Below, in pieces: positions 15,785 to 23,888 of a DNA stretch of 35,491 bases (position 1 is its first letter; each line of letters begins with the position of its first letter). The DNA is from Christensenellaceae bacterium (GTDB lineage: Bacteria > Bacillota > Clostridia > Christensenellales > Borkfalkiaceae). The position numbers and the translations under genes were made by a program. The DNA lies in contig JAEDMA010000003.1 of assembly GCA_016295005.1 (NCBI GenBank), forward strand, positions 1 through 35,491, read 5' to 3'. Under the pieces are notes generated by a model, which saw only the letters and a list, made by a program, of their open reading frames with translations, did not search any database and was not told the DNA's origin.

Positions 15785-16825
15785 TTATAAGACTTTGCTT
15801 TCTAAAACGGAGAAACTTCTTATAATGGTGTTCAAAAACGATATGCTCTCGAACTGCAAATCGTAAATACCGTCGTTTCCGTTAGAGAAGTTGAAAACGA
15901 GCGCGATTACGCCGTTAAGACTTCTTTCCGATTTTATCGAGAAGAAGTTTTCCGCGTTGTTTTTCGCTTCCGTTTCGCCGTCTTTTCCGTACAGATTCTT
16001 TAGCGCGTCGATTTTAAGCCCGTATTTTTTTACCACGCTGTTTTCGTACGCCTCTTTATAATCTTCCTTATTTTCGTAAACGGTATAAGCCTGCTCGTAT
16101 TTTCTGTACGAATAGAAAATCGATTCTTCGGAAGGTACTGTTTCGTCAAACGTTAAAACCTTTTGGAAAAACGCCGTTTCTTCGCACAATTTTTTAATTC
16201 TTGCCTTTTCGTTTTCGGGAGAAACAGAACCTTCTCTTAACCTGTTATCCCCTTTAAGGCGGGTGTAAAACAAATCGCTTATCTTGTTTTCGTCGAGATT
16301 AGCGTAATCGAGCATAACGTCCGTTTCGGCAAGTTGGTCGGCGCTGTCCGTAACGAATTCGTCTTTTAACAGCGCGGAAAGATATTTTTTCGCGTTTTTC
16401 AAAAGACTTTCCACGTCGTAAACCGAATAGGTGTCGATAAGCGTATTAGCCCTGCTCGTTTTGGTCTCTTCGTCCTGATTGGTATCGCAGAAAATCGCGT
16501 CGCCTTCGGGCAAAGACAGACGAAGAGTCAGCACGTCGTAACCGCCGCTCGCGGTTTCGTCCGACATTTGTTCATACGCTTTGTATAAAATATCGTAACT
16601 GAAAGTATCGTTATCGTCGAGAATTTCGTCGAACGTTTTAGGATTTAACCCCGAAACGCCTTTATCGTAATAATAAACGAATTTTTGCCCGTCGGAAATT
16701 CTCACCGCCGCCGTGGTATATATGAGTTCCCAGCCGAAAATGGCGAGAACGGCGACGACTATCATCAATATCCATTCGTACGACAAAAAATTCGACAACC
16801 TCGATTTTGTTATTTTACTATCCAT
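15785..16825 (-). CDS. hypothetical single-pass membrane protein
   Basis: I do not recognise this 346-residue protein. It has one N-terminal membrane segment (about residues 18-38) after a short positively charged head, which predicts a large extracytoplasmic domain. That domain is acidic, mostly helical and repeat-free, with about eight Tyr-rich patches such as YSYRKYEQAYTVYENKEDY; it has one Cys. It lies in the greA-lysS-tmk series, 39 nt after lysS and 3 nt before the YaaO-like gene, so it is co-expressed with translation and replication genes. It may be lineage-specific. Confidence 0.75.
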   Translation of the reverse strand: MDSKITKSRLSNFLSYEWILMIVVAVLAIFGWELIYTTAAVRISDGQKFVYYYDKGVSGLNPKTFDEILDDNDTFSYDILYKAYEQMSDETASGGYDVLTLRLSLPEGDAIFCDTNQDEETKTSRANTLIDTYSVYDVESLLKNAKKYLSALLKDEFVTDSADQLAETDVMLDYANLDENKISDLFYTRLKGDNRLREGSVSPENEKARIKKLCEETAFFQKVLTFDETVPSEESIFYSYRKYEQAYTVYENKEDYKEAYENSVVKKYGLKIDALKNLYGKDGETEAKNNAENFFSIKSERSLNGVIALVFNFSNGNDGIYDLQFESISFLNTIIRSFSVLESKVL

Positions 16826-16864
16826 TTTTTCCGTCCGAAAAGTTTTTTCACACTCTTTGTCTTT

Positions 16865-18376
16865 TTACTGTTTTTTAATGGGTTTCATCGTGGGGAAGAG
16901 AATTACGTCCCTTATAGAACTGCTGTCGGTTAAAAGCATAACGAGCCTGTCTACGCCGAATCCCAAGCCGCCCGTCGGGGGCAAGCCGTACTCTAACGCC
17001 GTAACGAAATCTTCGTCCACCTGCGCATCGTTTCCGCCTTTCGCTCTCTTCGCCTGTACTTGTTTTACGAATCTTTCTCTCTGGTCGATGGGGTCGTTGA
17101 GTTCGGAGAACGCGTTGCCCATTTCCCTTGCGTAAATAAAGTATTCAAATCTTTCGGTAAACGCAGGGTTGGACGGTTTACGTTTGGCAAGAGGAGAATT
17201 CTCTACGGGGTAATCGTAAATAATGGTAGGCTGAATGAGTTTTTCTTCTACGAACGCGTCGAAGAAAGCGATTAAAACGTGACCTTTGGTCGCTTCGTCC
17301 CCTTCTTCCACTTCAACGTTCATCTTCTTTGCAACTTCTCTCGCTTCTTCGTCCGTTTTCCAGTCGTTATAGTCTACGCCGGCGTATTTTTTAACGGCTT
17401 CTACCATAGTGAGCCTTTCCCACTCTTTGCCCATATCGATTTCCACGCCCTGATAGGTTATCTTGTCCGTTCCGCATACTTCTCTCGCAATGGTGCGATA
17501 CATATCTTCGATAAGGTCCATCATGTCGTGATAATCGCTGTACGCCTGATACATTTCGACGGTGGTAAATTCGGGGTTGTGCGATTTATCCATACCTTCG
17601 TTACGGAATATTCTGCCTACTTCGTACACCTTGTCGAATCCGCCGACGATAAGTCTTTTTAAATAAAGTTCCGTTTCGATACGGAGATACATATCTATCC
17701 CGAGAGCGTTATGGAAAGTCTTAAACGGTCTTGCGGACGAGCCTATTTCCAGCGGTTGCAAAACGGGAGTATCCACTTCGAGATACCCTACGTTATCGAG
17801 ATAATTTCTTATCGCTTTCATAATCTTCGAACGGGCGATAAACGTTTCTTTCACTTCGGGATTCGCGATAAGGTCTATTTCTCTCTGGCGGTATCTCGTA
17901 TCCTCGTCTTTAAGTCCGTGATATTTTTCGGGCAAAGGAAGAAGAGATTTGCTTAAAAGTTCAATTTCCTTGGCGTGAACGGAAACTTCTTCCGTACGGG
18001 TTTTGAAAACGAAGCCCGTAATGCCTACTATATCGCCTATGTCGTAATCTTTAAAAGCCGCGTAATCGTCGCCCAGATCGTTCACCGAAAGATAGCACTG
18101 AATGGTGCCTTTACCGTCTAAAATAACGGCGAACGACGCTTTACCCATAACCCTTTTAGAAATAAGTCTGCCGGCGATTCCTACCGTTTTCCCTTCGTAA
18201 GCGGCGTAATCGTTTTTAATGTCCGCGCTGTACGCCGTTCTGTCGTATCTGACTTTTTCGAAAGGATTTTTGCCCGCTTTTTGCAATTCTTCGAGTTTTG
18301 CTCTTCTGACCTTTAAAATTTCGTTAAGGTCGGGTTCGGTTGCGGTTTCTACAGTATTTAAGTTTTTTTCTTCCAT
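16865..18376 (-). CDS. lysS: lysyl-tRNA synthetase, class II
   Basis: This enzyme charges tRNA-Lys. The 503-residue protein has the N-terminal OB-fold anticodon domain (about residues 60-160) and a class II catalytic core with motif 1 (VDTPVLQPLEIGSSARPF), motif 2 (RIFRNEGMDKSHNPEFT) and motif 3 (GLGFGVDRLVMLL). The motif 2 loop reads MDKS where many bacterial enzymes have IStR, a small variation. It follows greA by 13 nt, the widespread greA-lysS pairing. No T-box leader is present; it depends on the greA promoter. Confidence 0.95.
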   Translation of the reverse strand: MEEKNLNTVETATEPDLNEILKVRRAKLEELQKAGKNPFEKVRYDRTAYSADIKNDYAAYEGKTVGIAGRLISKRVMGKASFAVILDGKGTIQCYLSVNDLGDDYAAFKDYDIGDIVGITGFVFKTRTEEVSVHAKEIELLSKSLLPLPEKYHGLKDEDTRYRQREIDLIANPEVKETFIARSKIMKAIRNYLDNVGYLEVDTPVLQPLEIGSSARPFKTFHNALGIDMYLRIETELYLKRLIVGGFDKVYEVGRIFRNEGMDKSHNPEFTTVEMYQAYSDYHDMMDLIEDMYRTIAREVCGTDKITYQGVEIDMGKEWERLTMVEAVKKYAGVDYNDWKTDEEAREVAKKMNVEVEEGDEATKGHVLIAFFDAFVEEKLIQPTIIYDYPVENSPLAKRKPSNPAFTERFEYFIYAREMGNAFSELNDPIDQRERFVKQVQAKRAKGGNDAQVDEDFVTALEYGLPPTGGLGFGVDRLVMLLTDSSSIRDVILFPTMKPIKKQ

Positions 18377-18389
18377 AATAAGCCCTTTA

Positions 18390-18857
18390 TCAATAAACTT
18401 TTTTGATTTTAACGGTCATAACGCCTGCGGGAACGGTAATGTTCACGACGTCGCCGGCTTTTTTGCCGAGAAGCGCGTTTCCTACGGGCGATTCGTTGGA
18501 TATTCTGCCCGCTTCGACGTCCGCTTCGGTAGTGCCTACTATTTCGTAAGTATACGCTTCTTTGGTGTCCGTATCTTCGAAGTCTACCTTGTTACCAAGA
18601 GAAACGGTGCCTTTTTTAGCGTTGTCTTTAATAATAACCGCGTATTTTAATTTGGCTTCGATTTCTAAAATCTCGCCTTCGCACATAGCCTGCTCGTTTT
18701 TAGCCGCGTCGTATTCCGCGTTTTCCGAGAGGTCGCCGAATTCTCTCGCGGTCTTGATTCTTTCGGTTATTTCCGCTCTTTTCGTAAGTTTAAGGTATTC
18801 TAAACGCTTTTCGAGTTCTTCTTTACCTTCTTTGGTTAAAATTACTTCTTCTGCCAT
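18390..18857 (-). CDS. greA: transcription elongation factor GreA
   Basis: GreA rescues backtracked RNA polymerase by stimulating transcript cleavage. The 155-residue protein has the N-terminal antiparallel coiled coil (about 1-75) with the tip motif ARE-FGDLSENAEYDAAKNEQ carrying the acidic residues, then the FKBP-like C-terminal domain ending GVMTVKIKKVY. ATG 18857 is set by a GGAGGG about 9 nt upstream; the open frame extending upstream is ignored. It has a near-perfect promoter at 18919-18947 and a leader of about 55 nt. Confidence 0.95.
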   Translation of the reverse strand: MAEEVILTKEGKEELEKRLEYLKLTKRAEITERIKTAREFGDLSENAEYDAAKNEQAMCEGEILEIEAKLKYAVIIKDNAKKGTVSLGNKVDFEDTDTKEAYTYEIVGTTEADVEAGRISNESPVGNALLGKKAGDVVNITVPAGVMTVKIKKVY

Positions 18858-18918
18858 AATTATAGGCCCTCCGTTTATAAATAAGCGAGCATACTCCCAC
18901 TTCTGATTCTGAATAAAT

Positions 18919-18947
18919 ATTATAATATAACAAGCCCTTTTTGTCAA
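18919..18947 (-). promoter_or_regulatory. promoter of the greA-lysS-tmk series
   Basis: On the minus strand both boxes match consensus exactly: TTGACA (18942-18947), a 17-nt spacer and TATAAT (18919-18924). Confidence 0.9.
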
Positions 18948-19030
18948 CCTATATGTGACAAATATGAGGGGCTAAAAGAACTTACGTTCTAAAAAAATAA
19001 CATTTTTTGGAAGTTTTTTTCAAAAAGGTA

Positions 19031-19058
19031 TTGACAAACGCAAATATCGTGTTACAAT
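19031..19058 (+). promoter_or_regulatory. promoter of candidate sRNA
   Basis: TTGACA (19031-19036), a 16-nt spacer and TACAAT (19053-19058), divergent from the greA promoter. Confidence 0.65.
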
Positions 19059-19064
19059 GGTACG

Positions 19065-19158
19065 TGAAATAAGACATAAAATACTTTTACGTGCTAAACT
19101 TTTTTGAATAATATATGAAAATCCGAAAGTCCTTTTTTAAGGGCTTTCGGATTTTTTT
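19065..19158 (+). ncRNA. candidate small RNA, about 95 nt
   Basis: A promoter at 19031-19058 and a strong terminator at 19118-19158 define a short unit with no credible protein inside. A second inverted repeat (GTACGTGAAA 19060-19069 with TTTTACGTGC 19085-19094, including G-U pairs) spans the start site, so only part of it would be in the RNA; it could act as DNA operator instead. I find no similarity to a named RNA family. Confidence 0.45.
19118..19158 (+). terminator. terminator of candidate sRNA
   Basis: Stem AAAATCCGAAAG/CTTTCGGATTTT (19118-19129 with 19144-19155) plus an inner CC/GG pair, followed by T's through 19158. The minus side has a shorter T-run, so it may also stop the DUF1540 transcript. 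Confidence 0.85.
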
Positions 19159-19209
19159 AAATCTTTTGCGTGTCTTTTGTTAAGTTTGATTTTTAAGAAA
19201 AGTTAAAAG

Positions 19210-19353
19210 TTACTTTTCGTCGTAACTTCCGCAGCAGGTGCAGTCATCTCCGCAGCCGCAGGTAACTTTAATCCGGTCGAGTTGACAGTTGCAACCTTCC
19301 GCATTGTGGCGACACGATCTTACGTCGCATCTGATAGAAAGATTTTTGTTCAT
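19210..19353 (-). CDS. DUF1540-domain mini-protein
   Basis: This 47-residue, Cys-rich protein reads with the DUF1540 pattern: I-x-C-D-V-x2-C near the start (Cys9, Cys14), N17, then C-x-C-x4-I-x-V (Cys21, Cys23). More Cys follow at 32, 34, 38, 40 and 41, giving nine in total, which suggests metal binding. DUF1540 proteins are common small proteins in Clostridia and their function is unknown. AAGGAG precedes the ATG at 19353. No clear promoter was identified. Confidence 0.85.
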   Translation of the reverse strand: MNKNLSIRCDVRSCRHNAEGCNCQLDRIKVTCGCGDDCTCCGSYDEK

Positions 19354-19412
19354 ATTTTTCATCTCCTTTTTATTTTATGTTCTCCTTTTTGGCGAAAAAT
19401 ATACCGCTACCG

Positions 19413-19441
19413 TTGACAATTTATAAAAATAAAGTTAAAAT
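19413..19441 (+). promoter_or_regulatory. promoter of rplI
   Basis: TTGACA (19413-19418), a 17-nt spacer and TAAAAT (19436-19441), followed by a short leader with AAGGAG. Confidence 0.85.
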
Positions 19442-19465
19442 AAATAAAAATGAAGGAGCGAAAAT

Positions 19466-19906
19466 ATGAAAGTCGTATTACTTAAAGACGTAAAAGGCTC
19501 GGGCAAAGCGGGCGACATCATAGAAGCGAAAGACGGATTCGCCAGAAACTTTTTAATAAAAAACGGCCTTGCGAAAGCGGCGGACGCGCAAGCCGTAAAC
19601 GATAACAAAACGCAGAAAGCGGCGGAAGCCTTCCACAGAGCCGAAACCCTTAAAGCAAACAAAGAACTTCGCGACAAACTCCACGGAACGAAAATCACCA
19701 TTCAGGCGAAAGCGGGCGAAGCGGGCAAATTTTTCGGCGCGATAACCAATAAAGAAATCGCGGAAAAACTCGCGGATATGGGCTTTAACGTGGATAAGAA
19801 AAAGATTATATTAGAATCCAACATAAAAGTTGCGGGGACTTACGACGTTACCGTTCGTATCTCGGCGGAAGAAAGCGCGAAAATAAAAGTGGAAGTCGTA
19901 AACTAA
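19466..19906 (+). CDS. rplI: 50S ribosomal protein bL9
   Basis: bL9 binds 23S rRNA domain V and helps maintain reading frame. The 146-residue protein has the N-terminal signature MKVVLLKDVKGSGKAGDIIE with the conserved GKAGD and GFARNFLI, the long connecting helix (about residues 40-75) and the C-terminal domain (about 80-146). The ribosome-binding site AAGGAG precedes ATG 19466. In many Firmicutes rplI lies beside dnaB or a GGDEF gene; here it stands alone with its own promoter and terminator. Confidence 0.97.
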   Translation: MKVVLLKDVKGSGKAGDIIEAKDGFARNFLIKNGLAKAADAQAVNDNKTQKAAEAFHRAETLKANKELRDKLHGTKITIQAKAGEAGKFFGAITNKEIAEKLADMGFNVDKKKIILESNIKVAGTYDVTVRISAEESAKIKVEVVN

Positions 19907-19950
19907 CCGATTTTCCCCTTATCAATTTATCTAAACTTAATGATTGTTAA

Positions 19951-19984
19951 AAACGAGCGGCGAATGTTTCGCCGCTCGTTTTTT
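19951..19984. terminator. bidirectional terminator between rplI and tyrS
   Basis: A 14-bp stem AAACGAGCGGCGAA/TTCGCCGCTCGTTT (19951-19964 with 19968-19981), followed by T's on the plus strand and A-rich bases on the other side. Confidence 0.9.
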
Positions 19985-19988
19985 CTCT

Positions 19989-21212
19989 TTATTGAACGAT
20001 TGCTTTATGGAAAACTTTTTTGCCCTTTTTGATTTTCAAGCCGTCCGTAAAGCGGGATTTATCGTAAGATTCGTTAAAATCGGTAACCTTTTCGCCGTCT
20101 ACCGTTACGCCGCCCTGCTGAATAAGCCTTTTCGCTTCCCCTTTGCTTGCGGTGAGTTTGCACTTAACGAGCAAATCGGAAACGGTGATTTTCCCGTCGG
20201 TAAAATCTTCGTCCGTTAAAGTCGTCGAAGGCATGTTGGAATCGTCGCCTTCGCCCGAGAAAAGGGCTCTCGCGGCTTCTTTCGCCTTATCCGCTTCTTC
20301 CTTTCCGTGGACGAGTTCGGTAAGTTCGTACGCTAAAATTTCCTTTTTCTCGTTAATCCTGTCGTCGCTCCATTTTTCCATTTCTTTAATGTCGGAAAGA
20401 GGCAGGAAGGTAAGCATTTTGATGCATTTCATAACGTCGGCGTCGTCTACGTTTCTCCAATACTGATAGAATTCGAACGGAGAAGTCTTGTTCGGGTCGA
20501 GCCAAACCGCCCCTTTCGCCGTTTTGCCCATCTTTTTGCCTTCGCTGTTAAGTAGAAGAGTTATCGTCATGGCGTAAGCGTCGTCGCCCGTTTTCTTTCT
20601 GATAAGTTCCGTTCCGCCGAGCATGTTGCTCCACTGGTCGTCGCCGCCGAACTGCATATTGCAACCGTAATGGTTATGCAGATACAAAAAGTCGTAAGAC
20701 TGCATAATCATATAGTTGAATTCGAGAAAGGACAATCCCTTTTCCATTCTTTGTTTATAACATTCCGCCCTTAACATATTGTTGACGGAAAAGCAGGCAC
20801 CTACGTCGCGCAATAAATCTATATAGTTGAGTTTTAAAAGCCAGTCGGCGTTGTTTACCATAACGGCTTTGTCTTCGCCGAATTCGATAAACCTTTCCAT
20901 CTGCTTTTTAAAGCAATCGCAGTTATGCTGAATTATTTCCGGCGTCATCATCGAACGCATATCCGTTCTTCCCGACGGGTCGCCTATATAACCCGTTCCG
21001 CCGCCTATTAAAACGACGGGGCGATTGCCTGCCATCTGCAATCTTTTCATAAGGCAAAGAGCCATAAAATGCCCTACGTGAAGGGAATCGGCGGTAGGGT
21101 CGAAACCTATATAAAATCTCGCTCCGCCGTTGTTTATGAGTTGTCTGATTTCTTCTTCGTCGGTAACCTGCGCGATAAGTCCGCGTTCTGAAAGTTCTTC
21201 GTAAATCTGCAT
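19989..21212 (-). CDS. tyrS: tyrosyl-tRNA synthetase
   Basis: This enzyme charges tRNA-Tyr. The 407-residue class I synthetase has the HIGH-type motif HVGH (45-48), the tyrosine-binding GGDDQWSN region, the KMSKS-type loop GKKMGKT, and a C-terminal S4 RNA-binding domain (about 345-407, VSDLLVKCKLTASKGEAKRLI). Ribosome-binding site AAGGA precedes the ATG at 21212. The leader is only about 30 nt, so the T-box riboswitch often found on Firmicute tyrS is absent. A -10 TATAAT with a weak -35 (CTGAAA) lies near 21238-21266. Confidence 0.95.
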   Translation of the reverse strand: MQIYEELSERGLIAQVTDEEEIRQLINNGGARFYIGFDPTADSLHVGHFMALCLMKRLQMAGNRPVVLIGGGTGYIGDPSGRTDMRSMMTPEIIQHNCDCFKKQMERFIEFGEDKAVMVNNADWLLKLNYIDLLRDVGACFSVNNMLRAECYKQRMEKGLSFLEFNYMIMQSYDFLYLHNHYGCNMQFGGDDQWSNMLGGTELIRKKTGDDAYAMTITLLLNSEGKKMGKTAKGAVWLDPNKTSPFEFYQYWRNVDDADVMKCIKMLTFLPLSDIKEMEKWSDDRINEKKEILAYELTELVHGKEEADKAKEAARALFSGEGDDSNMPSTTLTDEDFTDGKITVSDLLVKCKLTASKGEAKRLIQQGGVTVDGEKVTDFNESYDKSRFTDGLKIKKGKKVFHKAIVQ

Positions 21213-21262
21213 TTTTTTGTTCCTTATTTTCCTGAATATTATATAATCCGTTATATTCGGTT

Positions 21263-22297
21263 TCAGTCTTTGAAATTTTCGGGAAGAGAATCTTCCGTCT
21301 GCTTGCCCGTTTTACCGAAAGCCGCGGCCGCGGCTACCGGTACGAGCGGAATAAGCAACCTTCTGTAATGCGCGACCCTTTTACATTTTTTCAGGTGTTT
21401 TAAGTCCTGCTTTAACAAAGTTACGAGTTTATTCGTAACGGCTTTGTTCTTATATCTGAATTTCAGTATAAAATACAACGCTTCGGTTATAAAAAGCGCC
21501 CTTGCCGCGTGAGCGGAATGGGTAAACGCGTCGCCGCTTTTTTCTGCGTCGTCGATAACGACCTTTAAGTTATTGAAAATATCGAGACGACTTTCTTTGA
21601 AACTTTCGCGGACAAGACTTCCTTCGTTTTTCTTATAATTATAGGTCGGCGCGGTAGAAAACGCCGCTTTTTTCACGTTCTTAAAATAAAAGTAGTTAAA
21701 ATAAGAGTCTTCGCCGTATCTCGCCCCGACGGGAAAAGCCAGTCCGTTTTCCTTTATTATTTCCGCGCGGTAAAGTTTATTCCACAAACAATAGTCGAAA
21801 GTATTCTGGCAAAGCAATCTCTCTTCGCAATCGTTTCCCGTAAAAATCTTTACCTTACACGGTTTGCCGTTTTTTTTATCTTTTACGTGTTTTCTTTTAA
21901 ATGCGCAAACCGAAACGTCGGCTTCGGTACTTTCCAAGGCGCGTTTAAGGTTTGAAAAGTGATTCGGCGTTATTTCGTCGTCGACGTCGTAAAAAGTGAT
22001 ATATTCGCCGCCGGCAAGTTCTAACCCCTTGTTCCTCGCCCCCGCAACGCCCGTGTGGTTTACTCTTTCGTATAAAACGTTTTCCCTTTCCGCCGCGTAC
22101 CTTTTTATAATTTCCGCGGTGTTATCCGTGCTGCCGTCGTCCACGAATATTATTTCGAGATTTTTATACGCGGAATTATCGAGACAGGAAAAACAATTTC
22201 CGAGATATTTTTCCGAATTATAGCAAGGCACTATCACCGAAATCGTTTTATTCCCTGATAACGGAGTTCCCGTATTTCTTTCGTTTAACCCTGCCAT
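21263..22297 (-). CDS. family 2 glycosyltransferase
   Basis: This GT-A fold transferase has 344 residues. It shows VIVPCYNSEKYL (21-32), VDDGSTDNT (52-60) binding the nucleotide sugar, GVAGARNKGL and a metal-binding DVDDE (104-108). No clear transmembrane helix is present apart from a short hydrophobic stretch near the C-terminus. It likely adds sugars to a cell-surface polymer; donor and acceptor are unknown. ATG 22297 is preferred over a TTG at 22312 because it coincides with the predicted transcription start (-10 at 22304-22309) and there is no ribosome-binding site. The flippase-like gene is divergent and a UDP-Galp mutase lies nearby. Confidence 0.85.
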   Translation of the reverse strand: MAGLNERNTGTPLSGNKTISVIVPCYNSEKYLGNCFSCLDNSAYKNLEIIFVDDGSTDNTAEIIKRYAAERENVLYERVNHTGVAGARNKGLELAGGEYITFYDVDDEITPNHFSNLKRALESTEADVSVCAFKRKHVKDKKNGKPCKVKIFTGNDCEERLLCQNTFDYCLWNKLYRAEIIKENGLAFPVGARYGEDSYFNYFYFKNVKKAAFSTAPTYNYKKNEGSLVRESFKESRLDIFNNLKVVIDDAEKSGDAFTHSAHAARALFITEALYFILKFRYKNKAVTNKLVTLLKQDLKHLKKCKRVAHYRRLLIPLVPVAAAAAFGKTGKQTEDSLPENFKD

Positions 22298-22303
22298 AGT
22301 TAC

Positions 22304-22332
22304 ACTATACAATATTTGTTATTTTAAGTCAA
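22304..22332 (-). promoter_or_regulatory. promoter of GT2 gene, leaderless arrangement
   Basis: On the minus strand TTGACT (22327-22332), a 17-nt spacer and TATAGT (22304-22309). Six bases later comes the ATG, so the A of ATG is the predicted +1. Confidence 0.8.
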
Positions 22333-22354
22333 GCCGCTAAGTTGGCATTTTTAT

Positions 22355-22383
22355 TTGACATTGACAAAATATTATAGTAGAAT
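22355..22383 (+). promoter_or_regulatory. promoter of flippase-like gene, near-leaderless
   Basis: TTGACA (22355-22360), a 17-nt spacer and TAGAAT (22378-22383). The ATG is nine bases after the -10, leaving 0-3 nt of leader and no Shine-Dalgarno. Confidence 0.78.
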
Positions 22384-22392
22384 AAGAACACT

Positions 22393-23760
22393 ATGTGCAA
22401 CAATCAGGACCCGCCTATTTTTCACAAAATAGAGATAGACGAATCAACAAAAGAACCGTCTATCGTAGAAATAGATGCGGAAACAATCGAAAAACAAGAA
22501 ATCGATTCGGCGAAACAACAGCTGAAGAAAGAAAAGAAACTACAACGCGCCGAAGACAGAAAAACCGATAAACAAGCCGCAAAACAGCTCGTTATGACCA
22601 AAATTCTCGGGTTTAACGACGAAAGCGCAATAAATAAACGCCAGAAATTTTTCAAAACTTTGTTTACGGTCATTTTCATTGTTTTCGTGGTCGGCGTTTT
22701 GGCTTACACTTTTTATAACGACTTTTTCGGTTCGAGCGAAAAGCAACTCGCCGGTTGGGACGATATAAAAGCAATTTTCACCAAACACGGATTCTATCTC
22801 GCATTCGCCCTTATCTCTTTGTTTATTTGCTTTCTGGCAAAAGCACTTAAACTTTCCGTTATGAGCAAGTATTTAACGAAAAAGTGGCACTTTAAAACGT
22901 GTATGGAGGCGGCGGTAATCGGGCATTACTACAACAACGTTACACCTCTCGCCGTAGGCGGTCAACCGTTCGAAATTTATCACCTTTCAAAGCACGGAAT
23001 TCACGGCGGCGTAGCGTCGGCTCTTCCTATCGCGGCGTTCTTTTTAAACCAACTCGCTTTCGTTTTATTGTCTTTAGTATCGCTGGTTCTCTATTTAAGG
23101 GGCGTTGTTTTCCCCGGGTGCGACCCGGGATTTTTGGCGAAAGCGCTCGGCAGTTACGAGAACGTTATCAAAGTAATGGCGATAGTAGGGCTCTCTTTAT
23201 GCTTCTTCCTTCCGTTTCTGGTTATCGTGTTCTCTTTCCTGCCGAGATTCAGCGCATGGCTCGTTAAAGTGGTGATGAAAATCGGAAACAAACTTCGCAT
23301 AGTCAAAAAGCCCGAACTTACCACCTATAAAACCATTAAAAACGTAGTTCATAACTCTAGATGCTTAAAAATGATTTCCAAAAACCCGCTCGTATTCATA
23401 ACCGAGTTCGTGCTGAGCTTAATGGAAAACATCGCTCTTTCGACCATTGCGTATTTTACCCTTAAATTGTTCGGTTTCGACCTTCCCTCGGACGGATTCC
23501 ACGAATGGTTACAGGTTGTGCAGCTTTGCATTATACTTTATATAAGCATTTCGTTCGTACCGACCCCCGGCAACTCCGGCGCGGCGGACTTATCTTTCTA
23601 TTTGTTGTTCTCCACGGGAATAACGGCGGCAGGTCTTGCTTTCCCCGCAATGATTACCTGGAGAGTCTTAGCCTTCTATTCGTTCATCATTATCGGATTT
23701 ATATTTACCAAAATAAACAGAAAATCCGAAAGAAAAGCGCATTTACGCGAAGAAGCGTAA
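22393..23760 (+). CDS. lysylphosphatidylglycerol synthase TM-domain/flippase-like membrane protein
   Basis: This 455-residue polytopic membrane protein belongs to the UPF0104/YbhN (TIGR00374-like) group. A charged 90-residue cytoplasmic N-terminus is followed by about eight membrane segments. The family motifs are visible: NNVTPLAVGGQPFEIYHL (about 183-200) and the C-terminal FVPTPGNSGAADLSFY. This group includes flippase-like proteins and the membrane half of MprF, but the soluble lysyl-transferase domain is absent. Neighbouring GT2 and UDP-Galp mutase genes suggest a role in exporting or assembling a glycolipid or polysaccharide; that is an inference. The start is near-leaderless. Confidence 0.8.
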   Translation: MCNNQDPPIFHKIEIDESTKEPSIVEIDAETIEKQEIDSAKQQLKKEKKLQRAEDRKTDKQAAKQLVMTKILGFNDESAINKRQKFFKTLFTVIFIVFVVGVLAYTFYNDFFGSSEKQLAGWDDIKAIFTKHGFYLAFALISLFICFLAKALKLSVMSKYLTKKWHFKTCMEAAVIGHYYNNVTPLAVGGQPFEIYHLSKHGIHGGVASALPIAAFFLNQLAFVLLSLVSLVLYLRGVVFPGCDPGFLAKALGSYENVIKVMAIVGLSLCFFLPFLVIVFSFLPRFSAWLVKVVMKIGNKLRIVKKPELTTYKTIKNVVHNSRCLKMISKNPLVFITEFVLSLMENIALSTIAYFTLKLFGFDLPSDGFHEWLQVVQLCIILYISISFVPTPGNSGAADLSFYLLFSTGITAAGLAFPAMITWRVLAFYSFIIIGFIFTKINRKSERKAHLREEA

Positions 23761-23842
23761 AAGTTTTCTTTCTGCCGCCCGAACGCTTAGGTAAACCGAC
23801 GATTTAAATTATCGCTTTACCCCTAAAAATAATTTGCATGAA

Positions 23843-23878
23843 AAAAGGAGTTCTTTTTTGAACTCCTTTTCTTTTATT
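23843..23878. terminator. bidirectional terminator between flippase-like gene and glf
   Basis: An 11-bp stem AAAAGGAGTTC/GAACTCCTTTT (23843-23853 with 23860-23870) has T-rich flanks on both strands. Confidence 0.88.
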
Positions 23879-23888
23879 CTTTTTGTTT

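Noticed and set aside
21213..21262. T-box leader on tyrS
   Set aside because: The leader is only about 30 nt and has no T-box sequence.
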